A DNA stretch of 64,000 nucleotides, taken from Ochotona curzoniae. Its lineage: Eukaryota > Chordata > Mammalia > Lagomorpha > Ochotonidae. Each line of letters starts with the position of its first letter. Position 1 is the first letter of the stretch. Below, piece after piece: positions 10,922-21,299 of the stretch. The notes under the pieces are model-generated. The model was given only the letters and a program-made list of their open reading frames with translations. It had not been told where the DNA came from and made no database searches. A program made the position numbers and the translations under genes. The DNA lies in assembly GCF_017591425.1 (NCBI RefSeq), contig NW_024466004.1, forward strand, positions 36,706,501-36,770,500. Direction: 5' to 3'.

Positions 10922-12509
10922 TTTTTTAATTTTTAATTTTTCTATTTTTTTTAGGATTTAGGATATGTATTACTCATTTTTTAAAATTTTTATTATACTT
11001 TTGACAATCTTTACATAGTTAATTAGGGTAAAAAGGCTCAAAGGCTATAGGAAAGTGGATAAGACTATTATTTCCATATTGTTTCCTTCATGTATCTGAG
11101 GTAAAGCAGGATATTGAGGGAGAAGCCCCACCCGGTTTCCCACCCACCCCAGGTCCCAGATGTAGAGTATGCTCTGAGATTCTTGCTCAGTAGTTTTGAT
11201 AGTTCACCAGTTATGAATTGTTGCCAATCTCGCCACTCCAAGCATGATGAGGTCGTTGAAGAATCCACTGATTGACAGAGTCCATCAGAGTCTCCGTTTG
11301 CCCAGTATTTTCACTGCCGACAAATAGCTGAGATGGTTGGTTGACTTGTTTTGTCTTCTGTCTTTTGATGGTTAGGGTCCTGAGTCTGGCATTTCGATTG
11401 GGGAGATCTCCAAAGAAACTATCTGAGGTGTTCCCAGACCAGATTCTTGTATGTACTAGCAGGTACAGGGCCCGGCACAGTCCATAACCCTGATCAGCTG
11501 GTGGTTGCAATTTCTGGGTTGGTTCTGTTTTCAGCCCCGACTTCTACTGGAACCAATGGGTGTTGCAGTCCAGCCTGGTTCTGCCCAGCACATACTTGGC
11601 CTTCACATAAACCGGTGGGAGCTGCAGCCTAGTTGGAGCAACCTACCATAACCCCCACCAGGCCTGCTCCCTTCTCTGGTTTGCCAGTATGTGTGGCAGA
11701 CTTGTCCTGTCTTTCCCACATCCCATTCGGCTCTTGTACATCCCATTCAATGGGTATTAAAGCTTAGTTTAATCTAACCAGCTCAACTATCTAGCCCTCA
11801 TGGATGTTGTTGGGTGCCTCTCTGTCTAGCTAACCCAGCCCCTGTCGTGGTTTTCGTGCCCTTCTGTGGAAGTGGTAACCCAAGAGGGAGGAGCCCACCA
11901 TTTCCCACCCAGGCCTCTCCCACTCCCGGGTTATGCACTCCCCAGGTGGTTCAGTGGTTTGACAGTGCCAGCTTCTGCCAGCTGACGCTACGGTTAAGCC
12001 CAAATAACCCTCACCCACTCTAATTTTGTTTGCCCCAGTAGGAATAATCAGCCCAGCCTGGCTTTTCACTAATCTAGTCCACATGAAGCACACTGGTGTT
12101 TTAGCCCTGCTTAGTCTGGTCTGCCCCCATCCCAGCTCACACTGTCCAGCAAGAGAACACCCCCATATTTGCCCTGCTAGTTCTGCCCCCTCCCTTCCTG
12201 GTTCTCACACATGTGGTTGGGCACTGTGGTCACGTCTGGTACAGGCAACCTCACCTTGGCATTCCATATTGTGCACTGGTTTTCGTTGCGACTGAACCTG
12301 GCTTGAGCCACGCTGTTCTGGTGCTTGGATTGGCCAGTGGATGACGTGAACTGATTCAGCCTGGTCTGCCCCTAACCCATGTCAAATGTATGCCAGTGGG
12401 ACACTTTCCATGGCCTGTTCTGGGCTGTCTCCTTTCATGCCTCTTGTGCTTACCTGCAGGGACTGTGTCCTGCCAGAGGAGTTGCTCAGGCTCCTCCATT
12501 AGAGTGGTG
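10922..12509 (-). mobile_element. Composite VNTR-type retroposon, copy 2
   Basis: The minus-strand 3' end is the A/T-rich run at 10,921-11,000, preceded by AACTATGTAAAGATTGTC. The unique 3' part (11,040-11,450) carries ttttgatagttcaccag in the position matching ttttgatagttctgag of copy 1. The 5' part (11,450-12,500) has repeated ccagtgggtgttgcagtcc- and ggtgggagctgcagcctag-like units. The 5' end matches copy 3 closely (cctcttgtgcttacctgcag here, cctcttgtgctcacctgcag there). An 8-bp tagtgttt flanks it at 10,914 and 12,510. Confidence 0.7.
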
Positions 12510-13400
12510 TAGTGTTTGTTGTCTGTTGTCTTCATCTGATGGTTTTCTTGTTGTAATAGCAATACTGTAAGATCCACACGATATGATTGTAGGGTGAACA
12601 GGAGGGGTTGGAGTGCAGGATAAACTTCATTGAGATGAATTCCACCTAGTTACATTTCCACTCCAGTCCTGGCTTCTTCACCTTTGTGCTCTAAGAATAC
12701 ACCTTATAAAGCTGCCTGCGCCGTTTTTGTCTGCTTCTCTATAGAATTCTCTCTGCTTCTCTGACTTGTGAAATTTGATGCCTCTCCTATTAGAGAAAAA
12801 CTTTAGCATTGATTAAACATTGACAATTAAGCATTGATAAACTTAGCACAGCATCCTGCAAAGTAAGTGGGAAGTAGAACTATTTCTCCCTGTCTGTGCA
12901 GCTGGATGTGATGTAAACTTTCAGAAAACTCAAAAGGACCCTATGATGGTTTATGCTTGCAGAGGGGGGATAGTTTAGTTAGCAGTAGGACCTAACCATT
13001 ATCAAGATGGACAGGAAATCACGTATTTTTGATGAAAGACTCTCCTAAGGGAAATGGGGGTGGTTATTAATGGAACAAAATACTAAAATAGAATTCTCAG
13101 TAATTTGGGAGAACTATGTAAGTTTCAAATACTGCTGTTCCCAGCATTCAAGGCTAAGGAGCTTTTCAATGTATAATGGCCACCAGATGGCCTCACACAT
13201 AGCTAGGAAATGAGTATTTTTTAAAACTATCTGTTGGGCAACATATCTGCAGATCTTGAGCCTAATTAGAGCATTTTCTATCTATGAGCGAGATATATAC
13301 TTCCTTGGTAGCTAACAAATTTAGAATTGTTGAACTGTGCAACAGGATCTCAAAATGAAACCCCAGATTTTTGGGGTTTCTGAGTATGTGATCCAGATTG
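12510..13400. other. Unassigned, probably the degraded 3' end of the ERV-L
   Basis: This lies beyond the dUTPase-like segment in the ERV-L orientation, where a short terminal region and LTR would be expected. I cannot recognise LTR ends. No gene is seen. Confidence 0.35.
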
Positions 13401-13640
13401 TTCCAGAAGGGTCTGGGCAATTCATAGAGGGTTTGGTTGCTGCAGTTTCTCATTACCACTAGTCCCAAGGCATGATTATACAAAGGGAAACCCAAGGGAT
13501 TTCCTGAATTCTAGCCATATTCTTCATGGTCTTCATTTTGAGGAGGGGAATCCAATTTTCCTTTGGTAGTCTGGATCAATCACACCAGTCAATACTTTAG
13601 CTCCCATCTTGACCTCTTGACTCCTGGTAGAAGCAGTTCT
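13400..13640 (-). pseudogene. ERV-L dUTPase-like remnant
   Basis: On the minus strand near 13,590-13,555 the translation reads GVIDPDYQ, which matches the conserved substrate-pocket motif of dUTPases. A degraded IPWV...-like stretch follows where the family has its final conserved glycine-rich part. In HERV-L and MuERV-L the dUTPase lies downstream of integrase, and here it lies downstream of the integrase pieces on the same strand. Stops and frame changes surround it, so it cannot make a protein. Confidence 0.6.
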
Positions 13641-13859
13641 CCCTCTAGAGTGAAGGCTCCTAGGTTAGTGTGTAACATCTTGAGTTAGGAAATGAAACTT
13701 TGCTATTGGGCCATCAGGGGTAATAGTAAGTGATGCTTCTCTCAGTTATACTCCATGATTTTTGGGCCTTAATCCTACCCTAAGGAGAGAGATTGGCTAT
13801 CGACTCATTATATATCTTTCTTGAGAACATTGCCCTAGCCTTACAAGGTACTGTCACAT

Positions 13860-14026
13860 AGCTAGTGCTGTTACTGCATGTTTAAAAGGTCTTTCCCAGC
13901 TACCCTAAGGCTTTGGGGAACATGGTATCACTTAATTCTCTGAGAAAGGGCCCATCACCACTCATTGGTGGTGAAATGAATATCTATCTTGTTTGTCAAC
14001 AGTGTTGTGTGGAATACCCTGATGAT
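13860..14026 (-). pseudogene. ERV-L integrase remnant, downstream half
   Basis: This continues the integrase segment found at 15.4-15.9 kb and was separated from it by the retroposon at 14,040-15,381. The minus-strand translation shows a GIPHN-like stretch followed by an Asp in a frame-shifted region, as around the second catalytic Asp of retroviral integrases. The third catalytic residue is not recognisable. Several stops are present. Confidence 0.5.
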
Positions 14027-14039
14027 AGACCAGGCATTT

Positions 14040-15381
14040 TTTTTTTAATTTGTTATTTTTAAAAATAATGATTACGTGGTTGATCAAGGTGGGAAGGATC
14101 AAGGCTTAGGGAAAATTGGGTGAATTCATTGCTTCAAAATTTGCTATTTTTTCTCATTGTTCCTGGGGTAAGAGAAGAAACAAAGGGGAATACCACTCAC
14201 GACTTTCCATGTAGCCCAGCACCCAGGGATGAGGAACTGCCACCTCATATCAAACCAGAGTCAATGTGTACATATTCTGAGGGTTCTGTCCAAGCAGTTT
14301 GGCTAGTTCTGCAATGCTGCCAATTTCACTTATCTATGGATGATGTCACCCTCCCAGTGTCCACTGGCTCCATTCACCTAAATTATTTGCTGTCATCCTT
14401 TGTTTGGGGTTGTAGTTCAGTTAGTTCTTTTCTGCTACGGCACCAAATGTGCTGCCTTAATTTCCTTTTACATCAGGGCCTGTATCCACTGCTCCCCCTC
14501 TTTCATTAAGTAGGGCATGTTTTTGCAGGTGAGTCCAAGAAACTGGGCCAGGTGTCCCAAGCACTGCTGGATCCCCCACCCATGGTGTTCATGAACCCAG
14601 CACCCACCTATTATGCAGGCCCTAGGACCTGGACCAGGAAACCCAAACCCTGCCAGATTCCCCACCCTGGGGTTCATGGAACCAGTATCCACGTAGAAGG
14701 TGGGTCCCAGGATCTGGGCCAAGTGACCCACATGCCACCAGTTCCCTTGTCCCCAGGACTCAGGAACCCATCCCCCACTGCGCATGTGGGCCCCATGACC
14801 TGAGCCAATCTACTCAACCCCTGTTAGATCACCTGTTCCTGGGATTCATGTACCTGGCCCCCGATTGCTCAGGCTGGCATGTCTTGCCTCACCTGAGCTT
14901 CTGTAGTCTTACTGTGCCGCCTGGCCCAGTCTAGACTGCTCCATGCTCCAGCTGCTGTTGGTGGGTGCTGCAGCCTATCCCAGCCTGGCCTGACTGCTGT
15001 CCCGGTCCTATGTGAACTGGCCAGTGTTGCAGCCCCATCTGGCTCCTCCTGGCCCCTATGTTGGTTCTCAGATCTGCCAATGGGTGTTATGTGCGGGGCC
15101 AGACTGGTCAGTCCCCAGACCTGACCCACATGTATGCTAGCAGGTACTGTAACCTGGCATGGCCTAGGCTGCTCCTTGCCTTGCCTCTTGTGCTCACCTG
15201 CAGAGACTGCATCCCAATGAAGGAGATTCCCAAACTCCTCCATCGAGTCTCTTCCCAGTGGCAGTTCTTGTGCACACCAGTGGGTTGTTGGCCCAGGTTG
15301 ACTTTGTCCACCTCCTGTCCTTGCTCAGCTGGCCACACCCATTCTGGTTCTTGTTGTTGGTTGATGTAGCCCAGTGGTACC
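14040..15381 (-). mobile_element. Composite VNTR-type retroposon, copy 3 with perfect TSD
   Basis: The 14-bp direct repeat tagaccaggcattt lies at 14,026-14,039 and again at 15,382-15,395, exactly bounding the element. The plus-strand T-run after the left copy is the A-tail, so it was inserted on the minus strand by L1-type target-primed reverse transcription. The 3' unique part is 14,100-14,510. The GC-rich part (14,510-15,380) has repeated blocks such as cccaccctggggttcatgg / cccacccatggtgttcatg and gtgggtgctgcagcctatcc / gtgggtgttatgtgcggggc. It has no long ORF and is therefore non-autonomous. Confidence 0.85.
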
Positions 15382-15395
15382 TAGACCAGGCATTT

Positions 15396-15908
15396 CTGAA
15401 GTCCCTTGCAGAAGCATTGTATACTGAAAAGGCAAGTCTATATTCAGAGTGTCTATTCCAGTACAGATCATGATGGAAGTGGTTTCAGGTAACCAACCAG
15501 CTATCACAGAGTTGGCTGATTTCCACCCCGAGGGAATGGTACCCTACTTGAGGCAGTGCTGTCTCCGCTGCTGGCTGTTGGGGCACTTAGGTTTTACTAG
15601 GTTTTAGTGATCACGTTGGCCTCAAATTGATCCAAAGTCCAAATTGCTGAGTCTGTGCATGATTGTAAGCCCTGCAAGCATGGCCAATGTTACGAGTGGT
15701 GCAGAGCAGAGAAGAAATGAGGAGTGAACTCACAGCCAAATTGAATTTATTAGAGATTCATAAACAAGAGGGTGACCATCTGCCCATGTTTTAGATGGAG
15801 TAGCCATGTGGCAAAATCCCTTCAGCTGGTGCAGGCGGGGAGAGACAGTGTGCCGCGAGTGGGAGCTCTGGGTACTCACACTGCTTCCTATGTAACATTT
15901 GCATTTCA
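15396..15908 (-). pseudogene. ERV-L integrase remnant, upstream half
   Basis: The minus-strand translation near 15,460 contains TGIDT, the region of the first catalytic Asp in ERV-L integrases. After a frameshift comes a LAFSVYNASA-like stretch matching the family's FAFPACNASA region. It ends at the target duplication of the retroposon. On its other side it abuts the LTR of the provirus at 15,909. It is heavily degraded. Confidence 0.55.
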
Positions 15909-16313
15909 TGTTAGGTGCAGAGATACTTGGACTTGGTTGAGAGAGAGAAGCTCTTAAGTCCAGGAAAATAGTTTTGTTAGTCAGGGGACAAAGTCTGACA
16001 GACTATTCCCTCATGGGAGATGGCCACGTGAGGGGTGGTGGTTGGGGGAGACCATATGAAGAAAATGGCTACCCAAGGTATATGGCATGGGGGTTTTCTA
16101 CATCTTAAGCATGGAGAATGGGAGAAGGTGGCACTTCCTTGGTTTGTGCCTGCTTGTGCTGTGTAGTACAATTCCGTTGGACACAGGGTACTCGTCATGG
16201 TGGAGGGTGACCTTTAGCACACTGAGACAAGTTCAGGGTGGTCTGGAAGTACATTCCAAACATCTCTGGATGGGAGTGTTGTCTTTATTACTACTGCTCT
16301 GCCAAGCCTAACG
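15909..16313 (-). repeat. LTR, left copy of the nested provirus
   Basis: It begins TGTTAGGTGCAGAG and ends at a degraded CTAACG, against an expected TGTTAG...CTAACA inverted pair. It is clearly homologous to 20,096-20,462: shared strings include gaaaatggct, gagaatgggagaagg / ggaatgggagaagg and ggatgggagtgt. I judge the LTR pair to be well below 80% identical by eye, hence old. Orientation is inferred from the Gag-like material between the LTRs on the minus strand. Confidence 0.7.
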
Positions 16314-16697
16314 TTCCAGCCTTTTGCTTTATGGTGTTGTTGGGCACAGTTTGGAGCTGGAAAGAGGGTGCCTTGAAAAGGGGGTGCTGAAACATTAGTG
16401 AGTGGTGGTTGGCTTCTATTGGCCTAGGAAGAGTTGATTAAAAACTTGAGGGTCCACAAAGCAAACAGGGCGTGAAAAGACAAAACAAAAATAATATGCA
16501 TGGTTGTGGCAGAGAAATATTGTAATTTCTTTTTTCCGTGTGTATGTGCTGGCAAGGAGTTGTGGCATGGAGTTCGTCTGGCCTACTTCTAGTCCTAGGC
16601 AGCCTCATTCTTTCCCTCTGATTATGGAAAACTCTGGCTGTTTTCAGGAGTTAGGTTGGCTGTTTTGGGGTTTTTTTAAAGTGAATGAGAGTCAAGT

Positions 16698-17680
16698 AGT
16701 GCCGAGTCCAGCCGAGTTCGGAGCTCGGGAAGGGTGCGTGGAATCGGCGATAAAGAAAGACACAGACACAGGCACTTGGTGCGTTCTCACCTCAGCTCCA
16801 AAAAAAGCTGTCCTTTTTATTTACTCAGACACCCCATTATTTAATGGGAAAATAGGTTACAAGGGAAAGGACCTAAAATCTAAAACAGAAATTTCAAATG
16901 TTAAATTCCCCTACAAGTATAGATTCTACAACCCCATAAACAATGAAACAATAATCAAAAGCATTTTTCTTTAATAAAAGCACCCTTAATTCTTCTAGCT
17001 AAAAATTATAAAAGCAATTTAAAAATTATATTTTCTAAGCTCCAAAAAATTGCAAAGACAGGCTAGCCTTTGAGATAACAATAACTATATTTATTGTCAT
17101 AGCAGTTTCAGCTCTCACTCCCATCACTTCCATTACTTTGAAAAATTCTTATTAAGCCATTTCCCAGAAGGCATGCTATATGTCTGGGCCTGATTTCAGG
17201 GAAATGGGTAGGCACAAAATAAGGTGTACAGAAACAGCATGGGTTTGATTGTACTCCTGTGCACAGTTGAAAGGCCCACTCACGAAGACATTATCAATAA
17301 CATTAACTCTCAAGCTCCTGTTGGTGGCAAAAGCCATCTCATAGGGGCAAACAACAATGCCTTATTAGATTACAAAATTCTTAGTGGGGTGCTTGAGTTT
17401 CCATGTGAAAAGGGCTGAAACTGTGTCAAGGTGATCAGAGAAATCCCCTGGACCCTGACAAACAGCTGGAAGCTCCACTGGGCCCTGCCAAGCAGGGGAG
17501 CTGATCTCTTCACACCTCTGTGTTATTTACACCTACTGCACCATACTGCACGCACCCAGGCAAAGTAGGAGCCTGTGCCCCAGCCAGGACTCCAGCAGAA
17601 GGCTTCAAGAGGGCACAGTGCCAGCTAGCAGGAACTGTTTCTATCTGGAGTTTTATTTGCATGGGCGCTTAGAGCTCTGT
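16698..17680 (-). repeat. Solo LTR, ERV2-like, inside the older ERV
   Basis: Read on the minus strand it ends CTCGAAGT-type GC-rich U5 text (CCGAACTCGGCTGGACTCGG), typical of beta-like (ERV2) LTRs. An AATAAA lies about 120 nt before it (plus strand tttatt near 16,815). A 7-bp gtcaagt occurs on both sides (16,691-16,697 and 17,681-17,687). If the ends are instead the canonical TG...CA (17,683 and 16,700), the flanks do not match, so the exact ends are uncertain. No internal sequence is present. Confidence 0.55.
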
Positions 17681-19475
17681 GTCAAGTCTGGAGGAAACAT
17701 ATCCAACAGATTAAATATACAAGGTCCCTAAGGACAGTAACTAGGAAATCTAGGAAAACTACTCACATCCACAGGATGTTTTTCCATTGAGAAGCAAATA
17801 GAAGTTGACAGGAGGGATTGGATAATTAGGTGGGTAGTAAAAAAAAAAAAAAGATATTGATAGAAGTTTGATAACTAGGTGGGTATTAAGGCTTGGCCAG
17901 GGTATGTGAGGTCCAAGTCTGTTTGTCTCTTCATGTGGGATCCTGGGGGAGAGATCATAAGGGAGGTGTGAAACTCTTCAGGGGAGATTTCCCAATGACG
18001 TCCATTACCTGGCTAGACAGGGAGGAGAGCTGATCTAGAAGCAGTATTCTAGATGGAAATATACAATTCCCTGATCTTAACCCATTCCTTCCATAGTGAA
18101 GGTTGCTTTGGAAACTGGGCAGAGTGCAGGGTTTTTTAGCTTGTGGCCCAGATGGTATCTGATTTTGACCCCAGGAGTCCTTCAAACCTCAGGGCAGTTC
18201 AGAGCTGACAGAGTTCTTTGTAAACTGGTTTCTGTCATGGACAGTTGCCTGACCCCCTTGTTTCTCACGCTGCCAACAGGTACTATTTGAAGGTGGACTG
18301 GCCTTGCGGGGTCTCCTTGAGAGCAAATCACTGTGGAAAGCTTGGTTCACGCTCTTCCTCCTATAGGATGTCGGTTAAAGGGAATGTTCAGTTCTATCCC
18401 TAAGTCTTCAATGGATTGAATTGGAAATCTGTAGTCGCAGGCATGTGTTGATGTGAGATAAAATGTCAGTCAGAAGATGATCACATTACTTGGTCTTTTA
18501 TATGTGGCCAGTCTAGGAAAAAGGTAGCCACCCCTTTTAAAAGGTCTGGAGATCAAATTGTACATCAAGAGAGTCCTTTGGAATCTTAGAGTAAAAGAGA
18601 AATGAAGAGTTTTGTGCCTGGGATGGCTGGACGAAAAGAGGAGGTAATTGCTTGTCAGCATATGGAGGAGTAAAAGGTGGGTTTTTTTGGGTTGAATGTT
18701 TGAAAGTCAGATTAGTTAGAGGAAGTGTGAGGTGAGGAGCTTGAGGGTTCAGTGTGCTACAAGAACTCAAAAGGGAGAGCAGAGGGCAAAGCAGCCATGG
18801 ACATAGGAAATCTAACCGTTTGCCATTGTGGTGATGTCTTGGAGAATTTGGAAGACAACGTCCCATTTTTCTGGCCAAATTGAGCCATTGTTTAATTTTT
18901 GTCTAGTCCAAGAGACATTGTAGAAGAAAATTAGTTGACCTGGCTGGATGTCTGAGTTGCAGGGTTTTTTGAGTTTTTTTTAGGAGGCAGCCACGTGGTG
19001 ACTCTGTAGGGGATGTGAACTGTCCAGCCTGCCTGAAATGTCCAATATAACTCCTGACAGGCTGGAGATGAGAGTGACATGCCAGCAATCCTCTCGGCTG
19101 TTCACAAAGGGGACTGGGCTGACACCATACAGGGTGGTATTCCTGCCACCTACTACAGGCCAGCGCCTCAGTGAAGGCTGGGAGGAGTTCCTCCACCTGG
19201 CTCCAGAGTCAGACTGAGTCAAAGCTAGAATGAGTCAAAGATGGAAGGGGGGTGGTGACTGCTCAAGTTCAGAAATCCTCGACCAGGGAGAGCTGATGCA
19301 AGAAAGGCTATGACCTTCAGACATGGGGCAGGAAGATGAGAGACCAAGGCAATTCTCAACTCTTCTGGGTGTTTTGGAGAAACATCTTCCAGGTCCTTCC
19401 AACTACTGGCAGTGGTTTCCTGATAGGTAACTTCCCCCTGACAGATGAGAAATACTGGGTTAGAAGTGATAGACA

Positions 19476-19826
19476 GGGCCCGGCGCAATGGCGCAGTGGT
19501 TAAGGTCCTCACCTTGCACGCCCAAAATCCTATATGGGCGCCAGTTCTAATCCCGGCAGCTCCATTTCCCATCCAGCTCCCTTCCTGTGGCCTGGGAAAG
19601 CAGTCGAGGACAGCCCAATGCTTTGGGACCCTGCACCCGTGTGAGAAACCCGGAGGAGGCTCCTGGCTTCGGATTGGCTCCTGGCTTCGGATTGGCTCAG
19701 CTCCAGCCTTTGCGGCCGCCTGGGGAGTGAATTATTGGATGGAAGATCTTCCTCTCTGTCTCTCCTCTCTGTATATCCGCCTTTCCAATAAAAATAAAAT
19801 AAATCTTTTTTTTTTTTTTAAAAAAA
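19476..19826 (+). repeat. CSINE, young copy with TSD
   Basis: The 12-bp agaagtgataga flanks it at 19,462-19,473 and 19,827-19,838. The head gggcccggcgcaatggcgca and B box agttctaatcccggcagc are intact, as is the tail tatatccgcctttccaataa. An internal tandem copy of the ggctcctggcttcggatt segment makes it about 17 bp longer than usual. Confidence 0.96.
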
Positions 19827-20095
19827 GAAGTGATAGATAAAAATCGGAAAAGGGAAAAAGGCAAGAAGTGGGCAGGGTCCAGCTGTGTGGGTCAGCTGAG
19901 CTGGGGGTTCCACCAGGTGAGTGCAGGAACAGACACCCTGTGGTCATCCTGTGGCCTTTGCCTCCAGTTGTCCGTAGAAAGAAGAGGGGCTGCAAGGAAG
20001 AAGAGGAGTTTCGGGAGGGGTGTCTTGGCTCTTAACCAGAAAGCTGGCTTGGGCTAGAAACTGATTCCTTGCCCTCCTTCTGGTTTTTGGCATAG

Positions 20096-20462
20096 TGTTA
20101 GGTTCAGAGGCTCTCAGACTCACTTGAGAGAGGGAGAAAGAGAGGCTCTTAGTCCAACAGACCCTTCCCTCAAGGCAGACAGCCTAGGACCACTTCCACA
20201 CTGAAGGAGGGGGTGTGACTGTAAAGAAAATGGCTGTCCAGGGTATACAGTACAGGGGTTTTACACATCTTGGGCATAGGGAATGGGAGAAGGCAGCAGT
20301 TGCTTGGTTTGTACATGTAGTACACATCATGCTGTGCACAGGATACTCATGGTGGGTGTTGAGCTTTTGCACAGAGCCAAGGTCAGGGGGGTCAGGGTGT
20401 GCATTCTAAACATTCCTGGATGGGAGTGTCAGCTGGATCACTTCTCCTCGCCCCATCTAACA
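20096..20462 (-). repeat. LTR, right copy of the nested provirus
   Basis: It runs from TGTTAGGTTCAGAGG to CCCATCTAACA, so the terminal inverted repeat TGTTAG/CTAACA is intact. It pairs with the LTR at 15,909-16,313. The outer flanks tttca (left) and tttga (right) may be a 5-bp target duplication with one change. In minus orientation this is the 5' LTR. Confidence 0.72.
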
Positions 20463-20690
20463 TTTGAAGTGATACATGAGCCTGATCATGCATACATTTC
20501 CTTTATTTGATCTAGAAAGCCGTGCATGCCTGACTGTAGCACTTAACTGGAACAGATAACAGGCAGTTCATGCTAGGCAGCTCAGCTAGCCTGCAACTTT
20601 GTGGCACATAGTCAAGTGTTCAGTTTACACCAAGGCCCAGGAGCAGGCCAAGGTGTCACTCAAAAAAAAAGCAGTAACCTATGCATGATG
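20463..20690 (-). pseudogene. ERV-L RNase H region remnant (tentative)
   Basis: This lies directly after the reverse-transcriptase segment on the minus strand and ends where the nested provirus begins. No catalytic motif is clear. The assignment is mainly by position between RT and the inserted LTR. Confidence 0.3.
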
Positions 20691-21290
20691 ACAGGGCCTT
20701 GCTCTAAAATTCTGAACATCTGCTGCCATTCATACACAGGGTCCTGCCAAAGGCTGTAAGAACAGCATAATGGCACCAAGGTAATGTACTAGTGTGATGT
20801 CTTGTAGAGGAAAAAGGCAATCAAGGTCACTGAGCTAGAACACTGCAAAGTTTACCTTGCAGCAGGACAGTGAAAGTGGAATGCTGGTCTTGCCAGAAAA
20901 AATCAGATGACTTCTGGTAGGCCTTATGAACAGGCATGGACAAAGGCATTTGCTAGAGCAAGAGCTTCAAAAGAGGTGCCAATAGATTTGCTGGGCTTGT
21001 TTAAATAATGAAATGTCATCTGATACAGCAGTTGCAGTTGACATCGCCTCTTAGTGTTTTGTCATTTAGATCACTCCATCAATTTCCAAAATCTGTCCGT
21101 ATTCTGCACAACCCAAATAGGTGAGTTGGATGGGGATATGCTGGGGGTTGCCTCTTTAGTCATGTAAGTCCTTGAAGATGGTGCATCTGGAGTGTCTGGA
21201 GGAATGAGGTAGTGCTTTTGATGTGCTGTCTTGCTAGAAGTGAGTTCTATTAGCATCCACCTGGCCTTCCCCATCATAATAGTTCACTGT
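20690..21290 (-). pseudogene. ERV-L reverse transcriptase remnant
   Basis: The minus-strand translation shows, in order, an SPSNSPIW...TDRFWKL stretch (about 21,130-21,070) matching the NSPIWPV...DGSWR region of ERV-L Pol. Next come LANAF (about 20,955), STFTVLLQG (about 20,875) matching YTFTVLPQG, and QDITLVHY (about 20,805). At the catalytic YxDD position the frame reads YLGA, so both aspartates are gone. Stops and frameshifts separate the blocks. I recognise the family from remembered HERV-L sequence. Confidence 0.68.
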
Positions 21291-21299
21291 AAGGCCAAG

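Larger units (their letters stand above)
16314..20095 (-). mobile_element. Internal region of nested ERV (Gag-like, no Pol seen)
   Basis: This lies between the two LTRs. On the minus strand at about 18,880-18,800 the translation reads like the end of a class I Gag matrix region (WPEKWD near a run of hydrophobics). A proline/serine-rich stretch follows (18,760-18,540), as in Gag linker regions. I see no polymerase or envelope motif and no convincing primer-binding site or polypurine tract, so most of the genome was deleted. It was later hit by another LTR (16.7-17.68 kb) and a CSINE. All frames carry stops. Confidence 0.5.

Noticed and set aside
19445..19840. 131-codon plus-strand ORF
   Set aside because: It is entirely the young CSINE and its flanks; similar ORFs appear in every young CSINE (for example 51,853-52,116 and 34,551-34,799).
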